Below are positions 33,601-44,690 of a DNA stretch of 64,000 bases, piece after piece. Every line of letters starts with the position of its first letter. Position 1 is the stretch's first letter. The DNA comes from Anodontia alba (Eukaryota > Mollusca > Bivalvia > Lucinida > Lucinidae). A program made the position numbers and the translations under genes. Under the pieces are notes generated by a model, which worked only from the letters and a program-made list of their open reading frames with translations, was not told where the DNA came from and ran no database searches. The stretch spans positions 66,172,690 to 66,236,689 of the forward strand of contig OZ024830.1 of assembly GCA_964016985.1 (NCBI GenBank). The letters are read 5' to 3'.

Positions 33601-36600
33601 AACAACAACCACTGAAAGCGATCCCCATGTCGCACTTGCTTAAGTAAGCTGGTTAGAATGGGCTTTCTGTACTTCAGGTAGTAAGAAGGTATTCTGTTCT
33701 TGTTTGCAAAACTTAGATCTACTGTTTGAATGGCATAAGAATTTCTCCCCTTTCTTTATATGGACAACAGCAAAGTTCATTGCCTGTGTGCGGGAACAGC
33801 ATGCATGCTCAGGTGCCATTAAATAACTGAGTTGGGATGTCAGCTAGGACAGGAAATGTTGGAAAAACAAACAAATGTTCCAAAATCTTTAGTGAGATCA
33901 CAACAATAGAATCTGAGTTAGGTGGTGCCAATAGACATCAAAATTCCATTGGTAATGTCTCCAGCTTGGCCTCCTGTCAGGTGTGGGAGGCAGGGTTGGG
34001 CCATTGTGGTGAATCAAGCAAGCACCCGAGGAAATTCAGGGATGGAACACTCAATGTAAACACTGAGAGGAAAAGCTTGTAAGGTAGTGGAAACTCTATC
34101 CCGCAGGAAAGTGGATGTCTGCTGTATTCAGGACACCGTATACCGTGGTGGCATCTACCGTGGTGGCATCTGCCGCACAATCAAGGGCAAGGACACCAGG
34201 TATGAGCTCTATTGGCCTGGAAATGACTAAGACACTGTTGGTGTAGGAGTGTTTATGGCCGAAGAGTGGATAAAGAAAGTTTTTGAGGTGCAGAGTTTCC
34301 AACAGAATTATCTTAGTGAAACTTATAGTTGGCCACCATGTGGTTACCATTCTGTGTGTGAATGCCCAACAGAGTGGTCTAGTGATCGGGTTAAGGACCT
34401 GTTCTTTGATCAGCTGGGTACTGTGACTGCCAGGATCTCAGGATCTGAATTTCTGAACCATGTGGAGATTGGAATGGCCATGTAGGACGTGCAGGCACTG
34501 GATATAGGGAAGTGCATGGTGGGATGGGGTATGGCAGGCCGAGGGTGATAGAAACCTAGAGTATGTCCTAGCATTCAACCTGCTTCTTGGGAACACATGG
34601 TCCAAGAAACGTGACAGCCATCTCATTACGTACAAGTCGGGACAGGTAGCCACACAGATAGACTTCATCCTTTTCCGTAGAACCATGCGCTTACTTGTCA
34701 CAGATGTAAAAGTGATCCCTGGCGAGGAAGTAACCCTGCAACATCAGCTTGTATGCGATATGACGATTGATGTGCCACCAAAATCCAAGCACAAGTTCAC
34801 CCTCCCCGCCTTAAAGTTTGGACGCTTAAAGACCCTCATGAGCAATTACTTCCAGGAGGTCTTCAGCTGATGCTGCCACTGAGGATATCTGGAACAACAT
34901 CAAGACTGGCCTGCTCAAGAAAACTGAGGTGTGTTGCACCACTCGGCCCACTCATTGGCGTCTTGAAACCTGGTGGTGGAATCAGCATGTGGAAAAGGCC
35001 ATTGCTGCCTAGGGGAAAGCTTTCAAGGCCTGGAAGACTGGTAAAGGCACTAGGGCATCATACGATGCAGCAGTAAAGGCACTAGGGCATCATACGATGC
35101 AGCGAAACGCATTTCCAGACATGCAATGCACCTTGCTCATCAAGAAGCCAACAAGAAAGCCTACGAGAATATTGACCCCAAGTCTTCAGAAGTCTACCGC
35201 CTTGCTAACCAATTTAGAGGAGAGAACACTGATGTTGATGGTGGCAAATTGGTGAAGAATGATGCAGGGGAGATGTCAATGAGTGAAGACTCAAAGTAGA
35301 AGGCCTGGTTAGAACACTACCAAAAGCTTCTCAATGTTGAGTTTGACTGGGACCCAGACTATCTGTCCGATGAACTACCAGTGGAAGGCCTGCCTATCCC
35401 AATCACAAGTGATATGGTTTTAAGAAAGCTATCTCTCACTGAAGATGAGAAAGCACTGGGCCCATCAGGCATAGTGGTGGAGATGATACCAGCAGCTGGT
35501 GAGTTGGGCGCCTCTATGATCTGTGATCACGCGTCTGCAATCATTTGCGATGGCAAGGTACTCTCTGACACAGAGCAGTTTCATTGTCTGCCTCTACAAG
35601 GGTAAGGGGGATGCATGGAAAAGGGGAAACTGACGTGGTCTAAAGCTGACAAAGCAGGTCATGAAAGTCCTGGAGAGGATTGTGGACTGCCTCATCAGAC
35701 AGTTGGTGTCAACCGACGATTCCCAGTTTGGCTTTGTCCCAGGCAGAGGCACAACAGATGCAATCTTTGTAGTCAGGCAACTACGAGAGTATCTAGCTAC
35801 CAACAAGAGATTCTACATGGCTTTTGTATACCTGGAGAAGGCTTTTGATGAAGTACCTCGAAAGGTCATCAGGTAGACGCTCAGAAAACTTGATGTGGAT
35901 TGTGTGACTGGTGCAGGGGATGTATGCCAATGAGCAGAGCCATGTCCGTATTTGTGAGGGGTACAGTGAAGAGTTTGAAGTGAAGGTTGGTGTTTACGAA
36001 GACTCGGTACTCGGCCTGCTGCTCTTCATCATTGTGCTTGAAGCCTTGCCACGCAAGTTCCGCTCTGGGGTCCCCTGGAGGACCTTTATACCAGTGACCT
36101 TGTAATCATTGCTGAATCATTTGAGGAATGTGTCAGGAGGCTCTTGACTTGGAAAGAAGCAATGGAGGAGAAAGGACAGAGTAAATGCAGGAGAGACAAA
36201 GATCATGATTTGTGGTACGTGTCTGGACCTCCTGCAGTATTCAGACGAGTTTCATGTGCTGTCTGTCACACTGGAGTGGGCAGGAACAGAATCTTCTGCA
36301 ATGGCTGCAAGCACTGGGTGCACAAGAAATGCAGTGGGATCAAGTGCTTGGCAAAGGACCCTGATTACAGATGTACACAGTGCCAGGGAACTGCATGCCT
36401 CTTGGACAGCAGACCACATAGGGAAGTCCAAGTCGGACCTGACAAGCCGGAGGTGGTAGCTTCCTTCTACTACCTGGGAGACATGATCTCAGCAGCCGAT
36501 GGCTGTGAACTTTGAACCACAACACATGTGAAAACCACCTGGAAGAAGTTCAAGGAGTTGCTACTTGTTGACTCTTCCCGACAGCTCTTTTTCAAGACAC

Positions 36601-37043
36601 GTGGCTATGTGAACAGGTGTTGTGTGTAGAGCGCAATGCTCCATGCCAGTAAGACTTGGCCATTGACAAAGCCAAACCTCCAATGTCTGCAGCGAATTGA
36701 CAGGGCATTGATCAGGCAGATCTGCACTGTCAAGCCGCAAGACATTGTCACCACCAGATCCAGTGAGTTACTTGTGCGGGTTTGCATTGAGGATCTGTAC
36801 CTCATTCTGGAGGAGAAATGGCTCTGCTAGTGGAATGCTCCAATGGTGCAGTGAAGAGCGCCTTCGACATACAGATTGATGGAAAGCATGATCCTGGGAG
36901 GCCCAAGATGACATGAAAGCTCTCATGATAGACATACCTGGAGATCTTGTATGAGATCTGCCATGCGCACAGCAAGCCAGCTACCTGGAAGGGGATGTGG
37001 ATGTTGCCCCAGTACCTGCACATTAATAAAAAATCCGATGATG
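33601..37043 (+). mobile_element. LINE copy P7 (unit E), near full length, decayed
   Basis: Array sister of P6, offset 7163 bp. Private changes: 'gggatggaac' at 34040 (VGTLNVN becomes DGTLNVN) and TAG at ~35874 (KVIR*), which shortens the RT frame 35661-35876. It shares the one-base deletion and 33-bp deletion with P6. Confidence 0.9.
36144..36515 (+). pseudogene. LINE PHD-like finger in P7
   Basis: Same 123-codon frame as in P6, with all eight ligands kept and no substitutions noticed against P6. Confidence 0.75.
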
Positions 37044-37163
37044 ATACATTGTTCAAGCAGTACCTGATTGGTTCTTGTAAATATGTCAGAAAAGCAATGT
37101 TGTGGAGGACATTGTTGAATCTGTGATTCAACATCTTTACAATGTACCAGTGATGTTGCTCAT
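37044..37163. repeat. Tail-to-tail linker E with TGT-loop hairpin
   Basis: Hairpin at 37114-37132. Shares 'aaatatgtcag' with linker D. Confidence 0.85.
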
Positions 37164-38763
37164 CATCATCATCAGCATCATCAGATTTTTGATTAACATG
37201 CTGGTACAGGGGCAACATCCACATCAGTGGGACCCCTTCCAGGTAGCTGGCTTGCTGCATGCAAAGTAGATCTCATACAAGATCTCCAGGTATGTCTATC
37301 ATGAGTGTCGATAGCCCAGAGCTTCTGCTCTCTGCAATCCCTCTCTGTCAGCAGCTGCCATGTCATCTTGGGCCTCTCAAGACAATGTGTTCCATCAACC
37401 TGTATGCCAAAGGCTGTTTTGACTGCATCATTGGAGCGTTCCACATGTCCATACCAGCTTAGCTTCTCCTTTAAAATGTGGTCAAGATCCTCAATGCCAA
37501 GCCGCACAAGTAGCTAATTGGATTTGGTGGTGACAATGTCTTGCGGCTTGACTTTGCAGATCTGTCTGATCATTGCCTTGTTATTTTGCTGCAGATGTTG
37601 GCGGTTTGGCTTTGTCCGTGGCCAAGTCTCATTGGCATGGAGCATTGCACTCTGCACACAAGAGCTGTACACGTGGCCATGTGTCTTGAAAGAGAGGTGG
37701 TGGGAAAAGAACTGGTAGCAGCTCCTTGAACTTTTTCCCCGCGGTTTTCACACGTGTTGTGATTGAAAGTTCACAGCCATCAGCTGCTGAGAGCATGTCT
37801 CCTAGGTAGCAAGAGGAAGCTACCATCCCCAGCTTGATAGGTTCGTCTTAGAATTTCCTCTGTGGTCTGCCATCCAAGCCACGTGCAGTTCCCTGGCATT
37901 GTGTACATCTGTAATCAGGATCCTTTGCCAAGCACTTGAGCTCTCTGCAATCTTGTGCACCCAGTGCTTGCAGCTGTTTCAGAAGATGATGTTGCTGCCC
38001 ACTCCAGTGCGACAGACTGCACATGGAAACTCGGCTGAACTCTGCAGGGGGTCCAGGCCTGCACCACAGATCATGATCTTTGTCTTTCCTGCATTTACTC
38101 AGTCCTTTCACCTCCATTGCCTCTTTCCAAGTTAAGAGCCTCCTGTCACATCCCTCAAGCGATTCAGTGATACCAAGGTCATCGGCAAAGAGGTCCTCTC
38201 AGGGGAACCCAGAGTGGAACTTGCATGACAAAGCTTCAAGCACAATGATGAAGCGCAGCAGGCTGAGTAGCATGTCTTGATGAACACTGACCTTCACTTT
38301 AACTCTTCACTGTACCCCTCACCAACACGGACATGGCTCCGCTCATTGGCATTCATCACCAGTCGCACAATCCACTCCTCCACACCAAGTTTTCTCAGCG
38401 CCCACCTGATGACCTTTTGAGGTACTCAATCAAACGCCTTCTCCAGGTCTACAAAAAGCCATGTAGAGTCTCTTGTTGGCTAGATACTTCTCTTGCAGCT
38501 GCTTTTCTACAAAGATGGCATCTGTTGTGCCTCTGCCTGGGACAAAGCCAAACTGGGAATGGTCGATTGACACCAACTGTCTGAGGCGGACCATAATCCT
38601 ATCCAGGACTTTCATGGCCTGATTTTCAGCTTTAGAACACGTGACTCTCCCCTTTTCCATGCATCCCCCTTAACCCTTGTAGAGGCAGACAATGAAACTC
38701 TGCTCCCAGTAAGAGAGTACCTTGCCATTGCAATTGATTGCAGCTGCAAGGTCACAGATCTTA
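37164..38763 (-). mobile_element. LINE copy M5, 3' part, minus strand
   Basis: Array sister of M4. C-terminal frame 37193-37507 open; RT fragment 38430-38660. Private change at 37868-37873 (GLDDRP back to GLDGRP). Confidence 0.9.
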
Positions 38764-39776
38764 GAGTTTTTGAGGTGCAGAGTCTCCGACAGAATCATCT
38801 TAGTGAAACTTATAGTTGGCCAACATGTGGATACCATTCTGTGTGTGAATGCCCCACAGAGTGGTCTAGTGATGTGGTTAAGGACAGTATTCTTTGATCG
38901 GCTGGATGCTGTGAATGCCAGGATCCCAGGATTTGAATTTCTGATGCCATGAGGAGATTGGAATGGCCATGTAGGTCATGCAGGCACTGGATATAGGGAA
39001 GAGCATGGTGATATGGGATACAGCAGGCTAGAACCAGATGTTGAGGGTGATAGAACCCTAGAGTGTGCCCTAGCATTCAACCTGCTTCTTGGGAACACAT
39101 GTTCCAAGAAACGTGACCGCAATCTCATCACGTACAAGTCGGGAAAGGTAGCCATGCAGATAGACTTCATCCTTTTCCAACGGACCATGCACAAACTTGT
39201 CACAGATGTAAAAGTGATCCCTTGCAAGGAAGTAACCCTGCAACATTAGCTTCTTGTATGCGATATGAGGTTTGATGTGCCACCAAAATCCAAGCTTAAG
39301 TTCATCCCTCGCCTTAAGGTTGGAAGCTTAAAGACCATCATGAGCAATTATTTCCAGGAGGTCTTCAACTTGCATGTAAGTGCATCTGCTGGTGTACCTG
39401 ATGCTGCCACTGAGGATATCTGGAACAACATCAAGACTGGCCTGCTCAAGACAGCCGAGGTGTGTGGCACAACTCGGCCCAATCACTGGCGTCTTGAAAC
39501 ATTGTGGTGGAATGAGCACGTGGAAAAGGCCATTGCTGCCTAGGGGAAAGATTTCAAGGCCTGGAAGACTGGTAAAGGCACTAGGGCATCATACAATGCA
39601 GCCAAATACATTTCCAAACATGCATTATTGCACCATGCTTGTCAAGAAGCCAACAAGAAGGCCTACGAGAATATTGAGCCCAAATCTTCAGAAGTCTACC
39701 ACCTTGCTAACCAGTTTAGAGGAGAGAACACTGTTGTTGGTGGTGGCAAATTGGTGAAGAGTGATGCAGGGGAGAT
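38764..39776 (+). mobile_element. Flipped EN-RT segment of M5
   Basis: Same as the M4 segment, including the extra 'tatt' (39624-39629). The last array segment; high identity ends shortly after, in block 6. Confidence 0.9.
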
Positions 39777-40765
39777 GTCCCCATCAACAATGTTAAGTCT
39801 TTGCATTTAGCTCCATTTCTCAAACACCATGGCTTCTAGGCTAATGAAACATCATACACATATCCGTCGTGATGCGCTTCTATCACTGCTATCAATTGTT
39901 ACTGACCTAGACCTACTTTTCATGCTTGGCTGAACAGTGGTTTGTCTGTGACTTCAGCCCCATTTCTTGAACACCATCAGCAGTCCAGACATAGCCATTC
40001 AGTGAGTTTCTTGTTTGAGTAGTTGATCAAGAGCATTAGGATAAATTGGTTAAGGAAGACTCGCTGTACTTCAGGTAAGTAAGCAAGTTTACAGGTCTTC
40101 CTATTTAGCTGGTTAGTCAAGGCTTAGTGTATCTCAGAAAGTAAGGATGTAGGATAGTTTTGCCAAAGCTTTAAGTTTAGCTGGTTAACCAGGGCTTTCT
40201 CTACTTCATGTAGTAAGAAGGTTGTCTGTTCTTGTCTGCAAGACTTAGACCTAGTGTCAGAATGGCGTATGAATTTCTTCCTCTGATTCATAGAGTTCAT
40301 TCAACATATGGTTTAAGTCTTACCAAAGATGTAAGAAAAGCAATGTTGCAGAAGACATTGTGATTCAACATCTTCATTGTGTGTTGGCCTACAGTCTTAC
40401 TTTCTGAAATACAATAAGCCTTGGCTAACTAGCTAAACATGAAGATCCTGGTAAACTCGTCTACTTACTACCTGAAGTACAGTGAGCCTTCTATAACCAG
40501 TTAATCCTAATGCTCTTGATCAACTACACGAACAAGAATTTTGCTGAATGGCTATGTTGCAACTACTGGTGGTGTTCAAGAAATGGAGCTAAATGCACAG
40601 ACTAAACATTGTTTGCCCAAGAGTGAAAAGGAGGTCTGGACCAGTAATGTTTGGTAGCAGTGGGCAGGATGCATCATGGCAGATATTTGTATGTAGATTC
40701 ATTAACCTAGAAGCCTTGGTGTTTGAGAGACAGTCGTACACACATACTTAACATTGTTGATGCCG
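39777..40765. repeat. Head-to-head inverted-repeat block 6, array edge
   Basis: The first ~50 bp match block 5. From ~39825 differences become frequent ('caccatggcttc' against 'cacgatgacttc'; 'cttctatcactg' against 'ctttgatcactg'). The edge of the recent array therefore falls inside this block. Confidence 0.85.
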
Positions 40766-41509
40766 ACAACAGCCACTGAAAGTGATCCCCATGTCGCACT
40801 TGCTTACTGAAGTAAGCTGGTTAGCCGGGACTTTCTGTACTTCAGGTAGTAAGAAGGTATTCTGTTCTTGTTTGCAAGACTTAGATCTACTGTTTGAATG
40901 GCATAAGAATTTCTCCCCTTTCTTTATATGGACAACAGCAAAGTACATTGCCTGTGTGCGGGAACAGTGTGCATGCTCAGGTGCCATTAAATAACTGAGT
41001 TGGGATGTCAGCTAGGACAGGAAATGTTGGAAAAGCAAACAAATGTTCCAAAATCTTTAGTGAGATCACAACAATAGAATCTGAGTTAGGCGGTGCCAAT
41101 AGACATCAAAATTCCATTGGTAATGTCTCCAGCTTGGCCTTCTGTCAGGTGTGGGAGGCAGGGTCGGGCCATTGTGGTGAACCAAGCAAGCACCCGAGGA
41201 AATTCAGGGTGGGAACACTCAATGTAAACACTGAGAGGAAAAGCTTGTAAGGTTGTGTAAACTATCCCGCAGGAAAGTGGATGTCTGCTGTATTCAGGAG
41301 ACCGTATACCGTGGTGGCATCTGCCGCACAATCAAGGGCAAGGACACCAGGTACGAGCTCTATTGGCCTGGAAATGACTAAGACACTGTTTGTGTAGGAG
41401 TGTTTGTGGCCGAAGAGTGGATAGAGAAAGTTTTTGAGGTGCAGAGTTTCCAACAGAATTATCTTAGTGAAACTTATAGTTGGCCACCATGTGGTTACCA
41501 TTCTGTGTG

Positions 41510-41823
41510 GCCAGCCTCGGTGGCTCAGTTGGATGCGCCGTCCGACTGGAGACCCGGGGGTCGCGGGTTCAACCCCCGCCGAGGCCGGCAACATTCTTTC
41601 GTGGAGATTGATCATGAAATATTTTCTACGGTCATTCTCTCCCTTCCGCTGATTCAAGAAGGGCAGTTGTCAGTTTCTGGCGAAAGAATGTGCACAGTAC
41701 TGGTTAACCGCTTAGAGGACTAAGCCTGCCCAGTAAACGTGTGGTTAAGTAAACTGACCGCGCTCGACATGACCCCATTGGGTTGACTGGGCCGTAAAAC
41801 CTCAACACAAACAAACAAACAAA
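41510..41823 (+). mobile_element. tRNA-headed SINE S1, complete copy in P8
   Basis: A 314-bp element flanked by CCATTCTGTGTG (41498-41509 and 41824-41835). The uninterrupted target is in P5 at ~19977. The head is tRNA-like: 'gcctcggtggctcagttgg' with an A box, 'gcgggttcaacccc' with a B box, and a 5'/3' acceptor-like pairing GCCTCGG/CCGAGGC. The body has 'attctttcgtggagattgat' and 'gggcagttgtcagtttctgg'; the tail is AACCTCAACACAAACAAACAAAC. Pol III transcription from the internal promoter is expected. The head is not a functional tRNA gene, because the sequence runs on without a terminator. Confidence 0.9.
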
Positions 41824-42296
41824 CCATTCTGTGTGTGAATGCCCAACAGAGTGGTCTAATGATGGGGTTAAGGACCTGTTCTTTGACCAGCTGGGTACTG
41901 TGACAGCCAGGATCTCAGGATCTGAATTTCTGATCCATGTGGAGATTGGAATGGCCATGTAGGACGTGCAGGCGCTGGATATAGGGAAGTGCATGGTGGG
42001 ATGGGGTATGGCAGGCCGGAACCAGATGTTGAGGGTGATACAACCCTAGAGTATGTCCTAGCATTCAACCTGCTTCTTGGGAACACATGGTCCAAGAAAC
42101 GTGACAGCCATCTCATTACGTACAAGTCGGGAAAGGTAGCCACACAGATAGACTTCATCCTTTTCTGTAGAACCGTGCTCTAACTTGTCACAGATGTAAA
42201 AGTGATCCCTGGCAAGGAAGTAACTCTGCAACATCAGCTTCTTGTATGCGATATGAGGATTGATGTGCCACCAAAATCCAAGCACAAGTTCACCCC

Positions 42297-42335
42297 TCAC
42301 CCCACCCCTTCCACCCCCCCCCCACCCACCCCTGA
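42297..42335. repeat. C-rich low-complexity tract in P8
   Basis: C-rich run at the endonuclease-connector boundary, the same position as the tract in P4. Confidence 0.85.
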
Positions 42336-43414
42336 AAGTTTGGACGCTTACAGGCCCTCATGAGCAGTTATTTCCAGGAGGTCTTCAAATCGCATGTGAG
42401 TGTGTCTGCAGGTGTAGCTGATGCTGCCACTGAGGATATCTGGAACAACATCAAGACTGGCCTGCTCAAGACAGCCCAGGTGTGTGGCACAACTTGGCCC
42501 AATCATTGGCGTCTTGAAACCTGGTGGTGGAATCAGTATGTTGAAAAGGCCATTGCTGCCTAGGGGAAAGCTTTCAAGGCCTGGAAGACTGGTTAAGGCA
42601 CTAGGGCATCATACGATGCAGCCAAATGCATTTCCAGACATGCAATGCACCTTGCTCATCAAGAAGCCAACAAGAAGGCCTACGAGAATATTGACCCAAA
42701 GTCTTCAGAAGTCTACCGCCTTGCTAACCAGTTTAGAAGAGAGAACACTGATGTTGATGGTGGCAGTTTGGTGAAGAATGATGCAGGGGAGATGTCGAGC
42801 AAAGACTCAAAGTAGAAGGCCTGGTTAGAGCACTACCGAAAACTTCTCAGTGTTGAGTTTGACTGGGATCTAGACTACTTGTCCGATGAACTACCAATGG
42901 AAGGCCCACCTATCCCAATCACCAGTGATATGGTTTTAAGAAAGCTATCTCTCAGATGAAGACGAGAAAGCACTGGGCCCATCAGGCATAGTGGTGGAGA
43001 TGATACGAGCAGCTGGTGACGGGCGCCTCTATGATCTGTGACCACGCATCTGCAATCATTTGCGATGGCAAGGTACTCTCTGACACGGAGCAGTTTCATT
43101 GTCTGCCTCTACAAAGGTAAGGGGGATGCATGGAAAAGGGGAAACTGACGTGGTCTAAAGCTGACAAAGCAGATCATGAAAGTCCTGGAGAGGATTGTGG
43201 ACTGCCTCATCAGACAGTTGGTGTCAATCGAAGATTCCTAGTTTGGCTTTGTCCCAGGCAGAGGCACAACAGATGCAATCTTTGTAGTCAGGCAACTGCG
43301 AGAGTATCTAGCTACCAACAAGAGATTCTACATGGCTTTTGTAGACCTGGAGAAGGCTTTTGATGGAAAGCCTTTCCATACCTCGAAAGGTCATCAGGTA
43401 GGCGCTGAGAAATC

Positions 43415-43981
43415 TTGGTGTGGATTATGCGACTGGTGCAGGGGATGTATGCCAATGAGCAGAGCCATGTCCGTATTTGTGAGGGGTACAGTGAAGAGTT
43501 TGAAGTGAAGGTTCGTGTTTACGAAGACTCGGTACTCAGCCTGCTGCTCTTCATCATTGTGCTTGAAGCCTTGCCACGCAAGTTCAGCTCTGGGGTCCCC
43601 TGGGAGGACCTTTGTACCAGTGACCTTGTATTTATTGCTGAATCATTTGAGGAATGTGTCAGGAGGCTCTTGACTTGGAAAGAAGCAATGGAGGAGAACG
43701 GACAGAGTAAATGCAGGAGAGAAAAAGATCATGATTTGTGGTACGGGTCTGGACCTCCTGCAGTGTTCAGACGAGTTTCATGTGCTGTCTGTCGCACTGG
43801 AGTGGGCAGGAACAGAATCTTCTGCAATGGCTTCAAGCACTGGGTGCACAAGAAATGCAGTGGGATGAAGTGCTTGGCAAAGGACCCTGATTACAGCGTA
43901 CACAGTGCCAGGGAACTGCACGCCTCTTGGACAGCAGACCACATAGGGAAGTCCAAGTTGGACCTGACAAGCCGGTGGTAG
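43415..43981 (+). pseudogene. LINE RT palm and damaged PHD finger in P8
   Basis: A 188-codon frame: LVQGMYANEQSHVRICEGYS, GVYEDSVLSLLLFIIVLEAL? region, EDLCTSDLVFIAESFEECVR (box reads CTSD), then CAVC and FCNGF-KHWVHKKC. The fourth zinc ligand is changed from Cys to Phe, and one base is lost at ~43897, so CTQC is read out of frame. This is the most damaged finger among the middle copies. Confidence 0.8.
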
Positions 43982-44565
43982 CTTCCTTTTACTACCTGGG
44001 AGACATGCTCTCAGCAGCCGATGGCTGTGAACTTTGAACCACAACACATGTGAAAACCACCTGGAAGAAGTTCAAGGAGTTGCTACTGGTTGTCTTCTCC
44101 CGCCAGCTCTTTTTCAAGACACATGGCTATGTGAACAGGTATTGTGTGTAGAGCGCAATGCTCCATGCCAGTAAGACTTGGCCATTGACAAAGCCAAACC
44201 TCCAATGTCTGCAGCGAATTGACAAGGCAATGATCAGACAGATGTACATTGTCACCACCAGATCCAGTGAGTTACTTGTGCGGGTTTGCATTGAGGATCT
44301 GTACCTCATTCTGGAGGAGAAATAGCTCTGCTGGTATGGACATGTGGAATGCTCCAATGGTGCAGACAAGAGAGCCTTTGACATACAGGTTGATGGAAAG
44401 CATGAGCCTGGGAGGCCCAAGATGACATGAAAGCAGATGACGGAGAGGAATTGCAGAGAGTGGAAGCTCTCATGATAGGCATACGCACAGCAAGCCAGCT
44501 ACCTGGAAGGGGATGTGGATGTTGCCCCTGTACCTGCACATTAATCAAAAATCCGATGATCCGAT

Positions 44566-44690
44566 GATGATACATTGTTCAAGCAGTACCTGATTGGTTC
44601 TTGTAAAGATGTCATAAAAGCAATGTTGTGGAGGACATTGTTGAATCTGTGATTCAACATCTTTACAATGTACCAGTGATGTTGCTCATC
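44566..44690. repeat. Tail-to-tail linker F with TGT-loop hairpin
   Basis: Hairpin at 44640-44658. Reads 'gatgtcataaaagc' where others read 'gatgtcagaaaagc'. Confidence 0.85.

Larger units (their letters stand above)
16560..39825. repeat. Tandem array of ~3.2 nearly identical 7.2-kb units (macrosatellite-like)
   Basis: The same order of segments repeats with offsets 7208, 7163-7175 and 7163 bp: M copy, flipped segment, inverted-repeat block, P copy, linker. Long stretches (for example 18243-20880 against 25451-28088) appear identical by eye. Similarity drops to clearly lower levels before ~16.56 kb and after ~39.83 kb. Indels distinguish units: a 24-bp duplication (18024, 25232), a short 'tatt'-type insertion (32461, 39624), a 33-bp deletion (29756, 36918) and a one-base deletion (28913, 36076). 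This is recent DNA-level amplification, unless it is an assembly artefact. Confidence 0.9.
40766..44565 (+). mobile_element. LINE copy P8 (unit F), near full length, decayed
   Basis: 5' UTR 40766-41004; endonuclease 41005-42290, split by an S1 SINE; C-rich tract; connector 42360-42810; RT 42820-43700; PHD 43740-43981; C-terminus 44158-44550; tail to ~44565. It resembles P4 and the array copies, but lacks the 15-bp and 32-bp array duplications. Confidence 0.9.

Noticed and set aside
41510..41590. A tRNA gene on the plus strand (also at 50660, 60160, and minus strand near 12000)
   Set aside because: A and B boxes and partial cloverleaf pairing are present, but each head runs into a shared body and tail, is flanked by target duplications, and has poor D- and anticodon-arm pairing. 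They are SINE heads.
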